A stretch of 64,000 nt of DNA from Echinicola strongylocentroti (GTDB lineage Bacteria; Bacteroidota; Bacteroidia; Cytophagales; Cyclobacteriaceae), in the NCBI RefSeq assembly GCF_003260975.1, contig NZ_CP030041.1, positions 806,001 through 870,000 on the forward strand. Reading direction: 5' to 3'. Of the stretch, positions 1-9,441 are shown piece by piece (the first letter of the stretch is position 1; every line of letters starts with the position of its first letter). The notes beneath the pieces are model-generated. The model was not told the DNA's origin, did no database searches, and saw only the letters and a list, made by a program, of their open reading frames with translations. Both the position numbers and the translations under genes were made by a program.

Positions 1-812
1 CTAGGACCAGGTTTATGAACAGACACGTGTACCGCTATTACGCTCCGAACAGAAATGTGGTCAATATATATAACAGGACTACCATTATCAATAATACTGT
101 AGTGCATAATAATAATCGCTATGTGGGCGGTCCAAGAAGAAGGGATATCGAACGCTATAGCAGGAGATCTGTGGATGTTTATCGCATCAATAATTCCCGA
201 AATGCAGGCAGGACCAGTCTTTCGAGATCCCGAAATACCCTTGAGGTCTATCGACCCAATTTAAGGACTGCTAGAAATGACAGAAGGGCTACAGCAAGAC
301 CCTCTCAGGTAACGTCTCCAGAAAGGGCCAGGGCAAGCCGATCCAATGTGACCAGAGGTCGCTCTGGATATAATTCCCGAAATACGTCGGCGTCGCCATC
401 AAGAAGCAACAATAGCCGAACAACCAATAAGGCGGTTTCCCCTTCCCGTAGGTCCACTAGCCCTACTTATGGCACGAGAGGATCATCCGGGACTAATAAT
501 TCCCGCAGCGCTACAAGTACTTCTAGAAGCAATAGTAAGACATATGAGCAACCATCCCGAAAGACCAATTCTCAGGCAAGACCAACAAGGTCTCCATCAA
601 GTAGGGAAGCTGCACGCCCCTCTACATCGAGGAGCAGTACCTCTAGGTCTACCACTTCTCCATCGAGAAGCAAGAGCAGTTCTTCTGTAGGCAGAGGCAG
701 CTCATCAAACGTCAGCAGATCGACTGGATCAACTTCTCGCAGCTCAAGCAGCAGAAGTAGCTCAAGCAGTTCTTCAAGAAGTGGAAGTAGTCGTTCGAGA
801 GGAAATAATTAA
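1..812 (+). CDS. SR-rich basic secreted-type protein, 5' end cut by window edge
   Basis: Hypothetical protein, probably the C-terminal part of a longer gene. The frame is open to the window edge (in-frame codons from base 3), and the first ATG at base 15 is not followed by a signal peptide, so that ATG is likely internal. The first ~60 residues contain a YRYYAPNRNVVNIYN-like segment with asparagine-rich strands. The rest is low-complexity Ser/Arg/Thr/Asn sequence ending in long runs of SRSS and SSS, strongly basic, with no catalytic motif. From memory, such basic tails occur in Bacteroidota secreted or surface proteins whose N-terminal part resembles DUF6600-type proteins; that link is tentative. 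A rho-independent terminator follows 40 bases after the stop. Confidence 0.6.
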   Translation, partial: RTRFMNRHVYRYYAPNRNVVNIYNRTTIINNTVVHNNNRYVGGPRRRDIERYSRRSVDVYRINNSRNAGRTSLSRSRNTLEVYRPNLRTARNDRRATARPSQVTSPERARASRSNVTRGRSGYNSRNTSASPSRSNNSRTTNKAVSPSRRSTSPTYGTRGSSGTNNSRSATSTSRSNSKTYEQPSRKTNSQARPTRSPSSREAARPSTSRSSTSRSTTSPSRSKSSSSVGRGSSSNVSRSTGSTSRSSSSRSSSSSSSRSGSSRSRGNN

Positions 813-851
813 AAAAAGCAATAGATTTTAATGTTAGGTGATAGATTACTG

Positions 852-886
852 AAAAGTACGACCGGAAGTCTGGTCGTACTTTTTTA
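852..886 (+). terminator. Rho-independent terminator
   Basis: A 12-bp perfect stem AAAAGTACGACC / GGTCGTACTTTT with an 8-base loop is followed by a short T run. It lies 40 bases after the stop of the SR-rich protein. The A-rich left arm means it could also act on the other strand. Confidence 0.85.
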
Positions 887-1103
887 AGCTGCTAAAACAA
901 GGACAGAGCGTTCCTCGAGCAGCCTCCACACCAATAACCATCAGACTATGAGTAAGTTAACTACAAAAACCAACAAAGAAGCAAAAAGGCAATTATAAAC
1001 AGCCTTTATCACTAAAGTTAAATTTTAGTAAAAAACACCCCAAAAAGGGCAAATAAGCCGAATAAATCGATTAAATTAAATGCTAAATCTCGTGAAAGGG
1101 CTA

Positions 1104-1132
1104 TTGAAAAATAAATAAACTCCCTATATTCA
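1104..1132 (+). promoter_or_regulatory. Possible Bacteroidota-type promoter of the Hc1-like gene
   Basis: TTG at 1104-1106 and TATATTCA at 1125-1132 are 18 bases apart. This resembles the Bacteroidota -33 TTTG / -7 TAnnTTTG layout with a weak -7 match, 37 bases before the start codon. It is pattern matching only. The rest of the 813-1168 gap holds no gene that I can support. Confidence 0.35.
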
Positions 1133-1168
1133 CGTTTTTAATGACATAAACTTAAATAATTTAACACT

Positions 1169-1348
1169 ATGAGCAGATTCACAGAAGTAAAGGAATTAGT
1201 TGATTCTCTAGAGGATGATTTCGAAAAATTCTACGAAAAAGGTAACAAAGCTGCTGGTACCAGAGTAAGAAATGGTATGCAAGCCATCAAAACACTCGCT
1301 CAGGACATCAGAAAAGAAGTTACTGACATCAAGAACTCCGGTAAATAA
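1169..1348 (+). CDS. Histone H1-like (Hc1-type) small DNA-binding protein
   Basis: A 59-residue protein, MSRFTEVKELVDSLEDDFE... ending ...DIKNSGK. It is one amphipathic, mostly helical chain with alternating acidic and lysine/arginine stretches. It matches the short Hc1-family proteins common in Bacteroidota, which are named after the chlamydial histone H1-like protein. A nucleoid-associated role is assumed from the family; this short version lacks the long Lys-rich tail of chlamydial Hc1, so the function is uncertain. It stands alone between two strong terminators, as expected for an independently expressed, probably abundant small protein. The start is the first ATG after the in-frame TAA at 1148-side leader sequence and gives the conserved N-terminus. 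Confidence 0.8.
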   Translation: MSRFTEVKELVDSLEDDFEKFYEKGNKAAGTRVRNGMQAIKTLAQDIRKEVTDIKNSGK

Positions 1349-1370
1349 TCCTATTTACCAATAGCATTAA

Positions 1371-1413
1371 AAAAACAAAAAGCCGCTGACTATCACGTCA
1401 GCGGCTTTTTTTT
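1371..1413. terminator. Bidirectional rho-independent terminator
   Basis: A perfect 10-bp stem AGCCGCTGAC / GTCAGCGGCT (1381-1390 and 1397-1406) with a 6-base loop has an A run on the left and seven T on the right. It serves the Hc1-like gene on the plus strand and the convergent DUF1080 operon (stop at 1427) on the minus strand. Confidence 0.92.
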
Positions 1414-1426
1414 ATGGGTATCAAGA

Positions 1427-2092
1427 TCAAAGTTCCTTAATACTAATATTACGAAACTTCACCACTGACCCATGTCCAAGGAAACCAATATGACCTTTGG
1501 TACGCCTAAGCCCTGGATGGTCCTTACCGTCCAAGGCACCCTCTTCATTGGCTTTTGCTATATTTCCTTTGAGAATGGTGCGTCCATTTAGGACCACCTT
1601 TACTTTATCTCCTTTAACAATTACCTCCTCACTGTTCCACTCTCCCACAGGCTTCTGAAAACCCCTCTTGGCAGGAATAACACCATAAACGGATCCATGG
1701 TACTGATACGCGTGCAAATCAGCGTATTTCTCGGCAGAATTGTCCAAAATCTGAAGTTCCATGCCCACATAAGCAGCATCACCTTCCAATGGCGCCCTTA
1801 TCCCCAAGCCATTGTTGGCCCCTGGTGTAAGCAAAAACTCAAACTTTAAGTGAAAATCCTGATACTCCTCTTCTGTGTATAGGTTTCCCTTCCCTCCTCT
1901 GTCAGGCCTAATGACCAGCACACCATCTTCCACGATATAATCGGTCTTATTCCCCACCCAACCACTTAGGTCCTTTCCATTGAAAAGGCTTTTAAAAGTG
2001 CTCTTTGGGATAATACCAGCCGTTAAAATTAGTGCGCTGCAAATTAATCCTACGATCAGGTATCCTTTGCTGTGATTTGATTTACTGTTCAT
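1427..2092 (-). CDS. DUF1080 (3-keto-disaccharide hydrolase family) exported protein
   Basis: A 221-residue protein with an N-terminal hydrophobic segment (about residues 10-28, YLIVGLICSALILTAG), so exported or membrane-anchored. The rest is one DUF1080 beta-sandwich domain (PF06439), recognisable from FNGKDLSGWVG near residue 37, the central NNGLGIRAP strand and the final GHIGFLGHG...FRNISIKEL. Members are lectin-like concanavalin folds annotated as 3-keto-disaccharide hydrolases; a few are shown to cleave 3-keto-glycosides, but most have no proven substrate. It follows the SusD gene by 74 bases on the same strand, so it is likely the last gene of the first glycan-uptake operon and acts on the sugar bound or imported there. 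No truncation is seen. Confidence 0.85.
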   Translation of the reverse strand: MNSKSNHSKGYLIVGLICSALILTAGIIPKSTFKSLFNGKDLSGWVGNKTDYIVEDGVLVIRPDRGGKGNLYTEEEYQDFHLKFEFLLTPGANNGLGIRAPLEGDAAYVGMELQILDNSAEKYADLHAYQYHGSVYGVIPAKRGFQKPVGEWNSEEVIVKGDKVKVVLNGRTILKGNIAKANEEGALDGKDHPGLRRTKGHIGFLGHGSVVKFRNISIKEL

Positions 2093-2166
2093 TGTTATTG
2101 GTTTATGTATAAAACATCAGGAACAATATTACCATAAAGTGCAATCATTACTAGCATAGCGAGCAA

Positions 2167-3939
2167 TTATTCCAATGTAGGATCGAATGTACCTCCCCAG
2201 CCTTCATTTTGCTCCAAGCTTGGATTTCGATCCAGTACGGCTTTTTGAATAGGGAAGAAATAATAGGTCTCAGGCAAGACACTTTCTTTCACACCAGATC
2301 TCGGCACCTGTAAGACAGAATATTTAAAGTCCTCCTCTACCAATTCATAGTCATTAGCCAATGCCCTGGCCTCTACCAAAGGCATCTCAGCACCACCTTC
2401 TTCCACCGCAATGGATTCTACCCCATGTTTAGTAGTCCCGTCTAATCTGTCCAACAACCGGAGCCTTCTCAAATCCCAAAACCGGTGGCCTTCAAAACAA
2501 AGCTCAATATTACGCTCTGCCAAGATCACTTCGCGCAGCTCATCCCTATTGGTAGCCTGAATACCGAAATTGCCATCTGTACCCGCCTCGATTCCGGCCC
2601 TCTCGCGGATCTGGCGCAAGATCTCCATCGCAGTGGTCATATCACCCGTCTCATTAGCAGTCTCTGCATAGTTCAGCATCACCTCCGCAAAACGCATCAG
2701 CACATAATCAAGATCGTACTGCTGTACTTCGGCTTGGGTAAGGTCCAACAGGCTGTTTTTAAGGATAAAAAAGCCTGTATACCGGTCCAAATTAGTGGAG
2801 TTCGTTTGAGCTGCAGGGTTGACGCCAAAATCATCCAGCTCATGAGCTATACCCAATGCCGTATATTGGCGCTTATCGACTTTCCCAGACACTCCATACG
2901 GCTTTCCGGCCCATACGATGGACTTATCAAATCTTGGATCCCGGTTTTCCCAGTAATTTTGTAAAAATGCTTCATCGGACATATAGTATGCTCCGCTAGG
3001 ATCATTGTATAATTTTCCATCTTTCATCGGAAACTCCTTGATGAACTCCCAGGTAGGACAGGCAGAAGCCGGCCCCCTGCTTTCGGATCCCGGACGGACA
3101 CCATGATCCCAAGCAGCTGTTTTATTGGGGTAGCTATTGATCACTGAAAATACCACTTCACTGTTTCTTTCCTCCAGTGCCACATTACTATAATCATCCA
3201 CCAACATGTACCCCTGCTCCATCATCGTTTCATACGCCAGCTTATTGGCCTCGTGAGCCTCCTGCCAGTAAGTATTATCAAAGGGATTGGAAGGATTGAA
3301 CTGCGGTGAGGCTTTGTACAGAAGCACTTTTGCCTTAAAGGCCAAGGCAAAGTTTCCGTCTATTTTACCGTAGTCTGAACTGGAAGACGCTATGTGCGCT
3401 GGAAGCAGGTCGATCGCTTGGTCCAGGTCCTCCACCATGAAATCAAAGCACTCCGCAGAACTATTTCTCGCCACGTACAAATCATCCTCATATCGATCCT
3501 GTGGCACTTTGATATACGGGACACCTCCATGGTACATGACCATTTCGAAATAAGCATAGGCACGCATAAAAAGCGCTTGCCCCATCACCTCGTCTTTAAT
3601 TTCCTGTGGCAATGTCCCCGTTTGCACATCTTGGATGGCCTGATTGATCAGCCGAACCTGCTCATAATCCCAGCTCTTGAAGTTTCCATTGGAGATGGTG
3701 ATCTGATCCTCGTACCAAACGATTCCTGCTATTTGCTGACTGGTACGGTCGGCACCGGTATTCCAGTTTCCAAACATCCCGTACAAATTGGCCAAATAAG
3801 CATTGGCCAACCTCTCGTCATTCCACACTTGCTCGGGATCATAATTATTGATGTTCTCTATCTCCAGCACATCAGCGCATCCCGTCATCCATACCAGTAT
3901 TGTCAGTGTATATATGATCTTCTTCATCGTATTGCTCAT
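2167..3939 (-). CDS. SusD/RagB family glycan-binding lipoprotein (locus 1)
   Basis: A 590-residue outer-membrane lipoprotein that captures oligosaccharides or other nutrients and lids its SusC partner. It has a lipoprotein signal with lipobox MTGC (Cys about residue 21). TPR-like helices carry the typical AQALFMRAYAYFEMVMYHGGVPYI stretch (positions near 125-150), and the C-terminal SusD part has ILRQIRERAG, AERNIELCFEGHRFWDLRR and PIQKAVLDRNPSLEQNEGW. Its ATG at 3939 overlaps the SusC stop (TAATG), which points to translational coupling. A second possible start (MKKIIYT) lies four codons in and gives a cleaner signal peptide. Length is ordinary for the family. The ligand cannot be predicted from sequence. 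Confidence 0.95.
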   Translation of the reverse strand: MSNTMKKIIYTLTILVWMTGCADVLEIENINNYDPEQVWNDERLANAYLANLYGMFGNWNTGADRTSQQIAGIVWYEDQITISNGNFKSWDYEQVRLINQAIQDVQTGTLPQEIKDEVMGQALFMRAYAYFEMVMYHGGVPYIKVPQDRYEDDLYVARNSSAECFDFMVEDLDQAIDLLPAHIASSSSDYGKIDGNFALAFKAKVLLYKASPQFNPSNPFDNTYWQEAHEANKLAYETMMEQGYMLVDDYSNVALEERNSEVVFSVINSYPNKTAAWDHGVRPGSESRGPASACPTWEFIKEFPMKDGKLYNDPSGAYYMSDEAFLQNYWENRDPRFDKSIVWAGKPYGVSGKVDKRQYTALGIAHELDDFGVNPAAQTNSTNLDRYTGFFILKNSLLDLTQAEVQQYDLDYVLMRFAEVMLNYAETANETGDMTTAMEILRQIRERAGIEAGTDGNFGIQATNRDELREVILAERNIELCFEGHRFWDLRRLRLLDRLDGTTKHGVESIAVEEGGAEMPLVEARALANDYELVEEDFKYSVLQVPRSGVKESVLPETYYFFPIQKAVLDRNPSLEQNEGWGGTFDPTLE

Positions 3940-6900
3940 TAAAATTTAACATTCAAACCAACTGTAAGCGATTTCATGAGAGGGAAAGAATCATAGTTCT
4001 TCTGCTCGGGATCATGAAACTCCTTCATATCAGAAATAGAAAACAAATTGGTCCCATTAAAGAACACTTGGGCACTGGCCACGTTTACGCTATTCACCCA
4101 AGATTGAGGGAGATTATAGGCCACGTTGAGGTTTTTGAGCCTTAAATAGGCGCCATTTCTGATCCAAAAGGAAGTGGAGCCTGTTCCGGACTCATACCAG
4201 TTGTAGCCAACGGGTCGGGGGTATTGTGCGTCTGGATTATCGGGTGTCCATACGTCATCTGCCCAGATGGGGTAATAAGGACGAATGGTACCACCATGCT
4301 GCCTCATTCCGGCACCTTCTTGGTTACTGATGATCCTATCGTAGACACCTACTCCCTGAAAGTGCGCATTGACAGAAAAGTTGTTCCAATCGACATTAAA
4401 CCCAAACCCATAATTTAACCTTGGCGCAGCATTATTGGAAAGCAACTGGAAATCGTTGCCATCGATTTTGCCGTCAGGCCCTTCCGAAAAACCATCTCCA
4501 CGCACATCCTCAAAATACAATCCTCCCAAATAAGGATCACGACCATATTGCTTAAAGCCCGCTTCCATCAACTCATCCAACTGCTCTTGACTACGGATGA
4601 TCCCCAAGGCCTTCAGGCCAAAAATCCGATCGGCAGGCTGCCCAATCTGGGATTCCGATGCTCGGTTACCGCCATCTTGGAAGATCGGGTTCTGATCGAG
4701 GACATCCCACTGGTCCCTTGAATACCCTAAGTTGCCGTAAAATGAATAATCCAGTTTTCCTTCCGCTGCCACGTCTCTCCACATAAGGGAAAGTTCGCCT
4801 CCCTTCCAGGAGCGGGCAGCATAGTTCTCTGGCGCGAGGGATTGGCCATAATTGTCCGGCAAGGTCACCAATCGGGAGCCAAGAATATTTTCTTCTTTCT
4901 TGTAAAAAACATCTAACGATCCCGAAAGTCTGGTATCGATCAGCTCAAAATCCACCCCAACATTATACGTCGTCGAGGTAGCCCAGGTCAAGTAAGGGTT
5001 CGGCGTATCCCCAGGTGCAATGCCTCGGTACAGGTCATCTCCAAAAATATAGCTGCCGCTATTTCCGTACGTTTGGAGATAAGAGAATGGGGTGATCCTA
5101 TTGCCGTTTACATCCAGGTCATTTCCTGTCGTTCCCACGGAAGCACGTAATTTCAAATCACTTAACCAATCGGCTTTGTTCATAAATGGCTCGTCTATGA
5201 TCCGCCAAGCTGCCGATACGGAAGGGAAAAAACCCCACCTCTTGTCATCGGGAAAGAGCGTATTGCCATCGTACCGAAAACTAAACTCCGCAATGTACTT
5301 CTCCGAAAAGTTATAGTTTACCCTTCCTATAAACGATTGACGGGCCACCGCATTTTCATTGATATAGCCATTGCCATCATTTTCGTAGCCTGATCCATAC
5401 CGCATCTGGGCATCCGTAGAATACACAAAATCCTGGTCATAATCCGTCACAGGGTCCTCTGCTTTAGCATACGCACCATATAGCCCCCGTTCAGCCTGTT
5501 CAAAAACAGCCATCGCATCGATGCTATGCTTTCCAAAGACCTTGGAGTAATTCAAGAACCAATCAAACTGATAGCTCCATGCAGTATTGATGTCATAACT
5601 TAAAAACTCCTGGTTTTGGCTGAAGGTAAACACATTGGTTTTATTGGGATCTGGAGGCGCTGGAAGGAACCTGTTTCCATCTGGATCTGCCTGATTAAAT
5701 ACATAATTGGTCTGGAAGGTGAGGAACTTCTTACGCATGAAATCCTCCGCCAAATAATTCCCCACCACCTTGGTAGTAAGTCCCGGTACCAAATCTTCCA
5801 AATCAATGTCCAAAGTAAGGATATTGTTCAGCTGCCGCTTTCGTGTCTTGATATACCTATTGCCTACGATTTGGTCAATCACACTCCAGGCCAGCCAACT
5901 GCCCATGGGAGTCTGTACGGGATAGTCGGTCACATAATTGGCGGGTGTACCATCCTCTTCCAAATAATAAGGATATACCTTCGGCCAGTTAAAGGTCACC
6001 CGATACAAGTCCGACACATCATAATCATCATCTCCGGAAAATGGCCAGTAAAAGCGATCGTGGTTTTGCTGGTTAGCAGATATATTGACTCCTAATTTTA
6101 TTCGGTCCGAAATCTGTGCCGTGACATTAGTCCTAAGATTAAACTTACCATGCTCAAGGCTTTTATAAGCCCCTTCCTCTCCCCGATAGCTCAAAAGGGA
6201 ATAATAAGTCAGTTTATCACTTCCTCCAGCCACACTCAGGGAGTAGTTTTGGCTCCAAGGGTTTTGCCAGATGAAGTCGTTTACGTTATAGCTCCGGTCA
6301 CTAAAGTAAGCAAACTCTTCTTCGCCGTTGGGCGGGGCTGTTCCCCTATATTCCGCTACCCTGTTTTGATAGATCAGCTCATCCGTGGCCGTAGTCTGGT
6401 CCGAAAGCAGTTCCATGGTAGGCGAAAAGAACGCATAGGAAGTCTGGAAATTGAACATGGGCTTTTGTTTCGTACCACTTTTGGTAGTTACCAGCACCAC
6501 ACCATTGCCCGCGCGGGAACCATAAATAGAAGCCGTAGCGGCATCTTTCAAAAAGCTGATTTGATCCACCTCTTGTGCTTCCAAAGCATCAAAAGCAGTC
6601 TTATCACGTACTATCCCATCGATCACATACAACGGATCACCAAAACTCCCTCTGATCCTGATAGAAGAAGTCGAGCCGGAAAGCCCCGAGGTCCCCGTCA
6701 CATTCACCCCCGGAGCACGCCCTGCCAAGGTATTGGAAAGGTTATTGGTGGGTATCTGGGTGAGGTTATCGGTTTCCACTGCGGTGATGGCACCGGTAAT
6801 ATTTACCTTCTTCTGACGGCCATAGCCCACGACCACAAATTCTTCCAGTGACTTGGTGTCCTCTGCTAGCGTGATATCAATTACGCTTTTGCCTCCTATG

Positions 6901-7481
6901 GAAACGGTCTGTGTAGCGTATCCTATAAATGAAAAGATTAGCGACCCGCCTTCGGGTGCCATGATGGTGTAGTTACCGTCTATGTCCGTCACGGTCCCTG
7001 TGGTCGATCCCTGAACGGTGACGGTCACACCGGGAATGGGCAACCCACTTTCGTCCACGATGGTACCGGTAACTTTTACATCGGCTACATTCACTTCTTC
7101 CAGCGCCACAGTGGTGTCCACCCCCTTCTTTCCTACATAGATTACATTATTGATTCTTTTGAACTTCAGGTCGACGTCCATCGAGATTTGTCTCAGCACA
7201 TTTCCCAGGGACACTTCTTCTTGGACTGAATGGTGGAGCTGACGCTTGCGCACGTCCCCCCGCCTATAGTTAAAACGGAAATCTGTTTCTTTCTCTATGA
7301 GCTTAAAAATCTCTTCTACCGAGACTTCGCTCCCATTGAGGGATACATATACCTCTTCCAGGCTGGTCTGTCCACTGGTCTCGCCAGCCAACAAACTGCT
7401 CAGGAAAAGGCACTGAATGAGCATACCGAAAAAGGCGTACTTTCCCACGGTCACAATTTTTTTTAGTAACTTTGATTTCAT
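3939..7481 (-). CDS. SusC/RagA TonB-dependent outer-membrane transporter with STN domain (locus 1)
   Basis: A 1180-residue TonB-dependent transporter that imports the SusD-bound ligand. Order: signal peptide (about 1-35); STN signalling domain (about 45-125, with FRFNYRRGD); carboxypeptidase-D-like regulatory domain (about 138-215, GTIVDESGLPIPGVTVTVQG); a TonB-box-like segment EEFVVVGYG; plug (from ~220, RAPGVNVTG...SSIRIRG...DPLYVIDG); beta-barrel to the C-terminal FPLMKSLTVGLNVKF. The STN domain is the part that contacts FecR-type anti-sigma factors. The fecR-like gene upstream on the same strand and the divergent ECF sigma gene therefore make a trans-envelope signalling system. The 142-base gap to fecR holds a stable hairpin. 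The start at 7481 gives a good signal peptide. Confidence 0.96.
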   Translation of the reverse strand: MKSKLLKKIVTVGKYAFFGMLIQCLFLSSLLAGETSGQTSLEEVYVSLNGSEVSVEEIFKLIEKETDFRFNYRRGDVRKRQLHHSVQEEVSLGNVLRQISMDVDLKFKRINNVIYVGKKGVDTTVALEEVNVADVKVTGTIVDESGLPIPGVTVTVQGSTTGTVTDIDGNYTIMAPEGGSLIFSFIGYATQTVSIGGKSVIDITLAEDTKSLEEFVVVGYGRQKKVNITGAITAVETDNLTQIPTNNLSNTLAGRAPGVNVTGTSGLSGSTSSIRIRGSFGDPLYVIDGIVRDKTAFDALEAQEVDQISFLKDAATASIYGSRAGNGVVLVTTKSGTKQKPMFNFQTSYAFFSPTMELLSDQTTATDELIYQNRVAEYRGTAPPNGEEEFAYFSDRSYNVNDFIWQNPWSQNYSLSVAGGSDKLTYYSLLSYRGEEGAYKSLEHGKFNLRTNVTAQISDRIKLGVNISANQQNHDRFYWPFSGDDDYDVSDLYRVTFNWPKVYPYYLEEDGTPANYVTDYPVQTPMGSWLAWSVIDQIVGNRYIKTRKRQLNNILTLDIDLEDLVPGLTTKVVGNYLAEDFMRKKFLTFQTNYVFNQADPDGNRFLPAPPDPNKTNVFTFSQNQEFLSYDINTAWSYQFDWFLNYSKVFGKHSIDAMAVFEQAERGLYGAYAKAEDPVTDYDQDFVYSTDAQMRYGSGYENDGNGYINENAVARQSFIGRVNYNFSEKYIAEFSFRYDGNTLFPDDKRWGFFPSVSAAWRIIDEPFMNKADWLSDLKLRASVGTTGNDLDVNGNRITPFSYLQTYGNSGSYIFGDDLYRGIAPGDTPNPYLTWATSTTYNVGVDFELIDTRLSGSLDVFYKKEENILGSRLVTLPDNYGQSLAPENYAARSWKGGELSLMWRDVAAEGKLDYSFYGNLGYSRDQWDVLDQNPIFQDGGNRASESQIGQPADRIFGLKALGIIRSQEQLDELMEAGFKQYGRDPYLGGLYFEDVRGDGFSEGPDGKIDGNDFQLLSNNAAPRLNYGFGFNVDWNNFSVNAHFQGVGVYDRIISNQEGAGMRQHGGTIRPYYPIWADDVWTPDNPDAQYPRPVGYNWYESGTGSTSFWIRNGAYLRLKNLNVAYNLPQSWVNSVNVASAQVFFNGTNLFSISDMKEFHDPEQKNYDSFPLMKSLTVGLNVKF

Positions 7482-7532
7482 ACTTAAGTTGTTTTATGGA
7501 TAAATAATTGTCTGTGAAACAAGCGGATCATT

Positions 7533-7565
7533 GGGCTAGCTGGACGACCAAATACAGCTATGCCC
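7533..7565 (-). promoter_or_regulatory. Stem-loop in the fecR-susC intergenic leader (locus 1)
   Basis: GGGCTAGCTG and CAGCTATGCCC pair as a 10-bp stem with one bulged base and a 12-base loop, between the fecR stop (7624) and the susC start (7481). No T run follows on the minus strand, so it is not a classic terminator. It may be an mRNA processing or stability element, or an attenuator that sets different fecR and susC levels. Confidence 0.5.
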
Positions 7566-7623
7566 GATGGTCTTTTTGTTTGTGGTAAAGGTGATTTTCT
7601 ATTTCATTGGCAGTTATTTTTGC

Positions 7624-8652
7624 TTAATAGATAATTACATTATTGTTTTCTATCCGAAACTTGAACTCGAAAGTAAAGCCCAGTCCCTCTAGGATTTGTT
7701 CTAACGATTGCTGCTCAAATTTTCCTGTGAAATCTTTCCGGCTTGTAAAGCCCTTACGTATCTCAAACTCTACTCCAAACCACTTGGTCAATACTTCCAC
7801 TACCTCCTTAAAACCCGCTGCCTTAAAACTGATGACGTTGTCCTTCCAGGCAAACATTTCGTCATATTGAACCCTGTTTTTTTTCATGCTTCCTTCGATG
7901 GAAGAATAGCTGACAGCTTCCATAGGCAGCAGTAAGTAACTTAGCTCCTCTCCACTATTTTGGGCTGACACTTTTACCTTTCCTGTCAATACCCCTACCT
8001 TGGTTTGGTCCGAATTGGTAAGCTCCTTTATCACAAAGGATGTCCCTAGCACCTTGGTCACTGTACGGGGAGTTTTGACGACAAAGGGCCTATTCTCATC
8101 CCTTTCCACATCAAAAAATGCCTCGCCTTCCAAGTAAACCTCCCGTACAGTATCCCCAAAGTGATTCGGGAAAATCAACTTACTGCCTGCGTTCAGGTGC
8201 ACATGACTTCCATCTGCAAGGGTGAGCTTTAGTTTTTGACCGTATTCGGTGGTTTTGGTCACCATTTTTGGAGTCACCTGCTGTTTCTTCTCTCTCTCTT
8301 TCGGACTACCGTGTTGGAGAATAAAGAAAGAAACTGCGGCCACCATGCTGATCATCGCTGCCACCACATACCACATCTTTTTCTTTTTATCCTTAGCCCT
8401 ACGATCTGTTCTCACCTGGGCAATATTTATATTTTTAAGTGCTTGCTCCTCTTTGCTAATTTGAGCTGCTATTTTTTCAAATAGCTTTTTGCTATCCACC
8501 ATCTCCTCCGCTCCTGCCTCTGGTTCGAAATCATCCAGCTCAGCTTCCAATTGCTGCTTACCTGTTTCTGAATTTATCCAAACCAAGACCATATGCACCT
8601 CTTCTGGAGAACACTTTCCTGCAAAAAATTTCCTTAACAATGATGAATCCAT
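7624..8652 (-). CDS. FecR-family anti-sigma factor (locus 1)
   Basis: A 342-residue inner-membrane anti-sigma regulator. The cytoplasmic N-terminal part (1-90) contains FFAGKCSPEE and ends in a run of lysines (KDKKKK). A single transmembrane helix follows at about 94-112 (WYVVAAMISMVAAVSFFIL). The periplasmic FecR domain (about 130-235) has LADGSHVHLNAGSKL and YLEGEAFFDV, and a C-terminal DUF4974/STN-like domain (about 265-342) ends NNNVIIY. It should hold the ECF sigma factor until the STN domain of the loaded SusC touches its periplasmic part. Unusually, its sigma gene is not upstream in the same operon but divergent, with a shared 207-base control region. Confidence 0.94.
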   Translation of the reverse strand: MDSSLLRKFFAGKCSPEEVHMVLVWINSETGKQQLEAELDDFEPEAGAEEMVDSKKLFEKIAAQISKEEQALKNINIAQVRTDRRAKDKKKKMWYVVAAMISMVAAVSFFILQHGSPKEREKKQQVTPKMVTKTTEYGQKLKLTLADGSHVHLNAGSKLIFPNHFGDTVREVYLEGEAFFDVERDENRPFVVKTPRTVTKVLGTSFVIKELTNSDQTKVGVLTGKVKVSAQNSGEELSYLLLPMEAVSYSSIEGSMKKNRVQYDEMFAWKDNVISFKAAGFKEVVEVLTKWFGVEFEIRKGFTSRKDFTGKFEQQSLEQILEGLGFTFEFKFRIENNNVIIY

Positions 8653-8859
8653 TGACTATTCTTTCTTAGTAATACGCCATGCACTTGACTTCCCCCTAAT
8701 GAAGATGACATTATTTTAAAAATTTCCCTTCACCAATGTTCATTAATAATATAATTTATTTTTCCTTAGTTTACTCAAAAAAATAACTTTCAATACCTAT
8801 ATTACAGTATATTTTAAAACTATAGCCACTTTCATTTACTATAAAATTAGGTAGAATTG

Positions 8860-9441
8860 ATGGACACCCTTATCAATGATATAGCACTTAAAATCAAGGA
8901 CAATGACAAAAATGCTTTTTATGAGCTCTATCAATTATTCCATGAAAGGATCTACCTTTTTTGTATCCATTATGGTCTAAAGGCCGTGGATGCAGAAGAA
9001 ATCACACAGGATGTATTCGTAAAACTATGGACCGCTAGGCAGAAAATTGATCCTACAAAATGCCTTAAAGCCTATTTGTTTACCATTGCAAAAAATACCA
9101 TGCTGGATATGTTCAAAAAACAAATCAGGCAAAAAGCTACCAGAACTTACCAAATGCAACTTATACTCCCGGTAAACACCACCCAAAACACCTTGGAATA
9201 CAATGAATTGATGGGATTGGTAGAAAAAACCCTTACCTGCCTGCCCGAAAGGCGGAGGAGGGTATTCGAAATGTCCCGGTTACAGGGACTTTCCCATAAA
9301 GAAATTGCTGCCCAATTGGGCATCTCCACCAAAACGGTCGAAAATCACCTGACCCTGGCACTACAAAACTTCCGAGAGGTATTTCAAGATGCCCAAATTA
9401 TGTCATTGGCCCTACTGACCCTTTCCCTATCCTATTCTTGA
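8860..9441 (+). CDS. ECF RNA polymerase sigma-70 factor (locus 1)
   Basis: A 193-residue ECF sigma factor of the Bacteroidota SusC-linked type. Sigma region 2 lies at about residues 20-95 (ELYQLFHERIYLFC, EEITQDVFVKLW, KAYLFTIAKNTMLDMFKK). Region 4 lies at about 125-175 (LPERRRRVFEMSRLQGLSHKEIAAQLGIS, then KTVENHL), with the recognition helix at the end. A short hydrophobic tail AQIMSLALLTLSLSYS is odd for the family. A TTG three bases upstream (8857) directly precedes the ATG and could also start the protein; the ATG is preferred. Its likely targets are the divergent fecR/susC/susD/DUF1080 genes. No promoter motif could be identified with confidence in the shared region. Confidence 0.94.
   Translation: MDTLINDIALKIKDNDKNAFYELYQLFHERIYLFCIHYGLKAVDAEEITQDVFVKLWTARQKIDPTKCLKAYLFTIAKNTMLDMFKKQIRQKATRTYQMQLILPVNTTQNTLEYNELMGLVEKTLTCLPERRRRVFEMSRLQGLSHKEIAAQLGISTKTVENHLTLALQNFREVFQDAQIMSLALLTLSLSYS

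Noticed and set aside
6150..6851. 233-codon plus-strand frame antisense to the SusC plug and barrel
   Set aside because: Runs against conserved SusC codons; no signal or domain.
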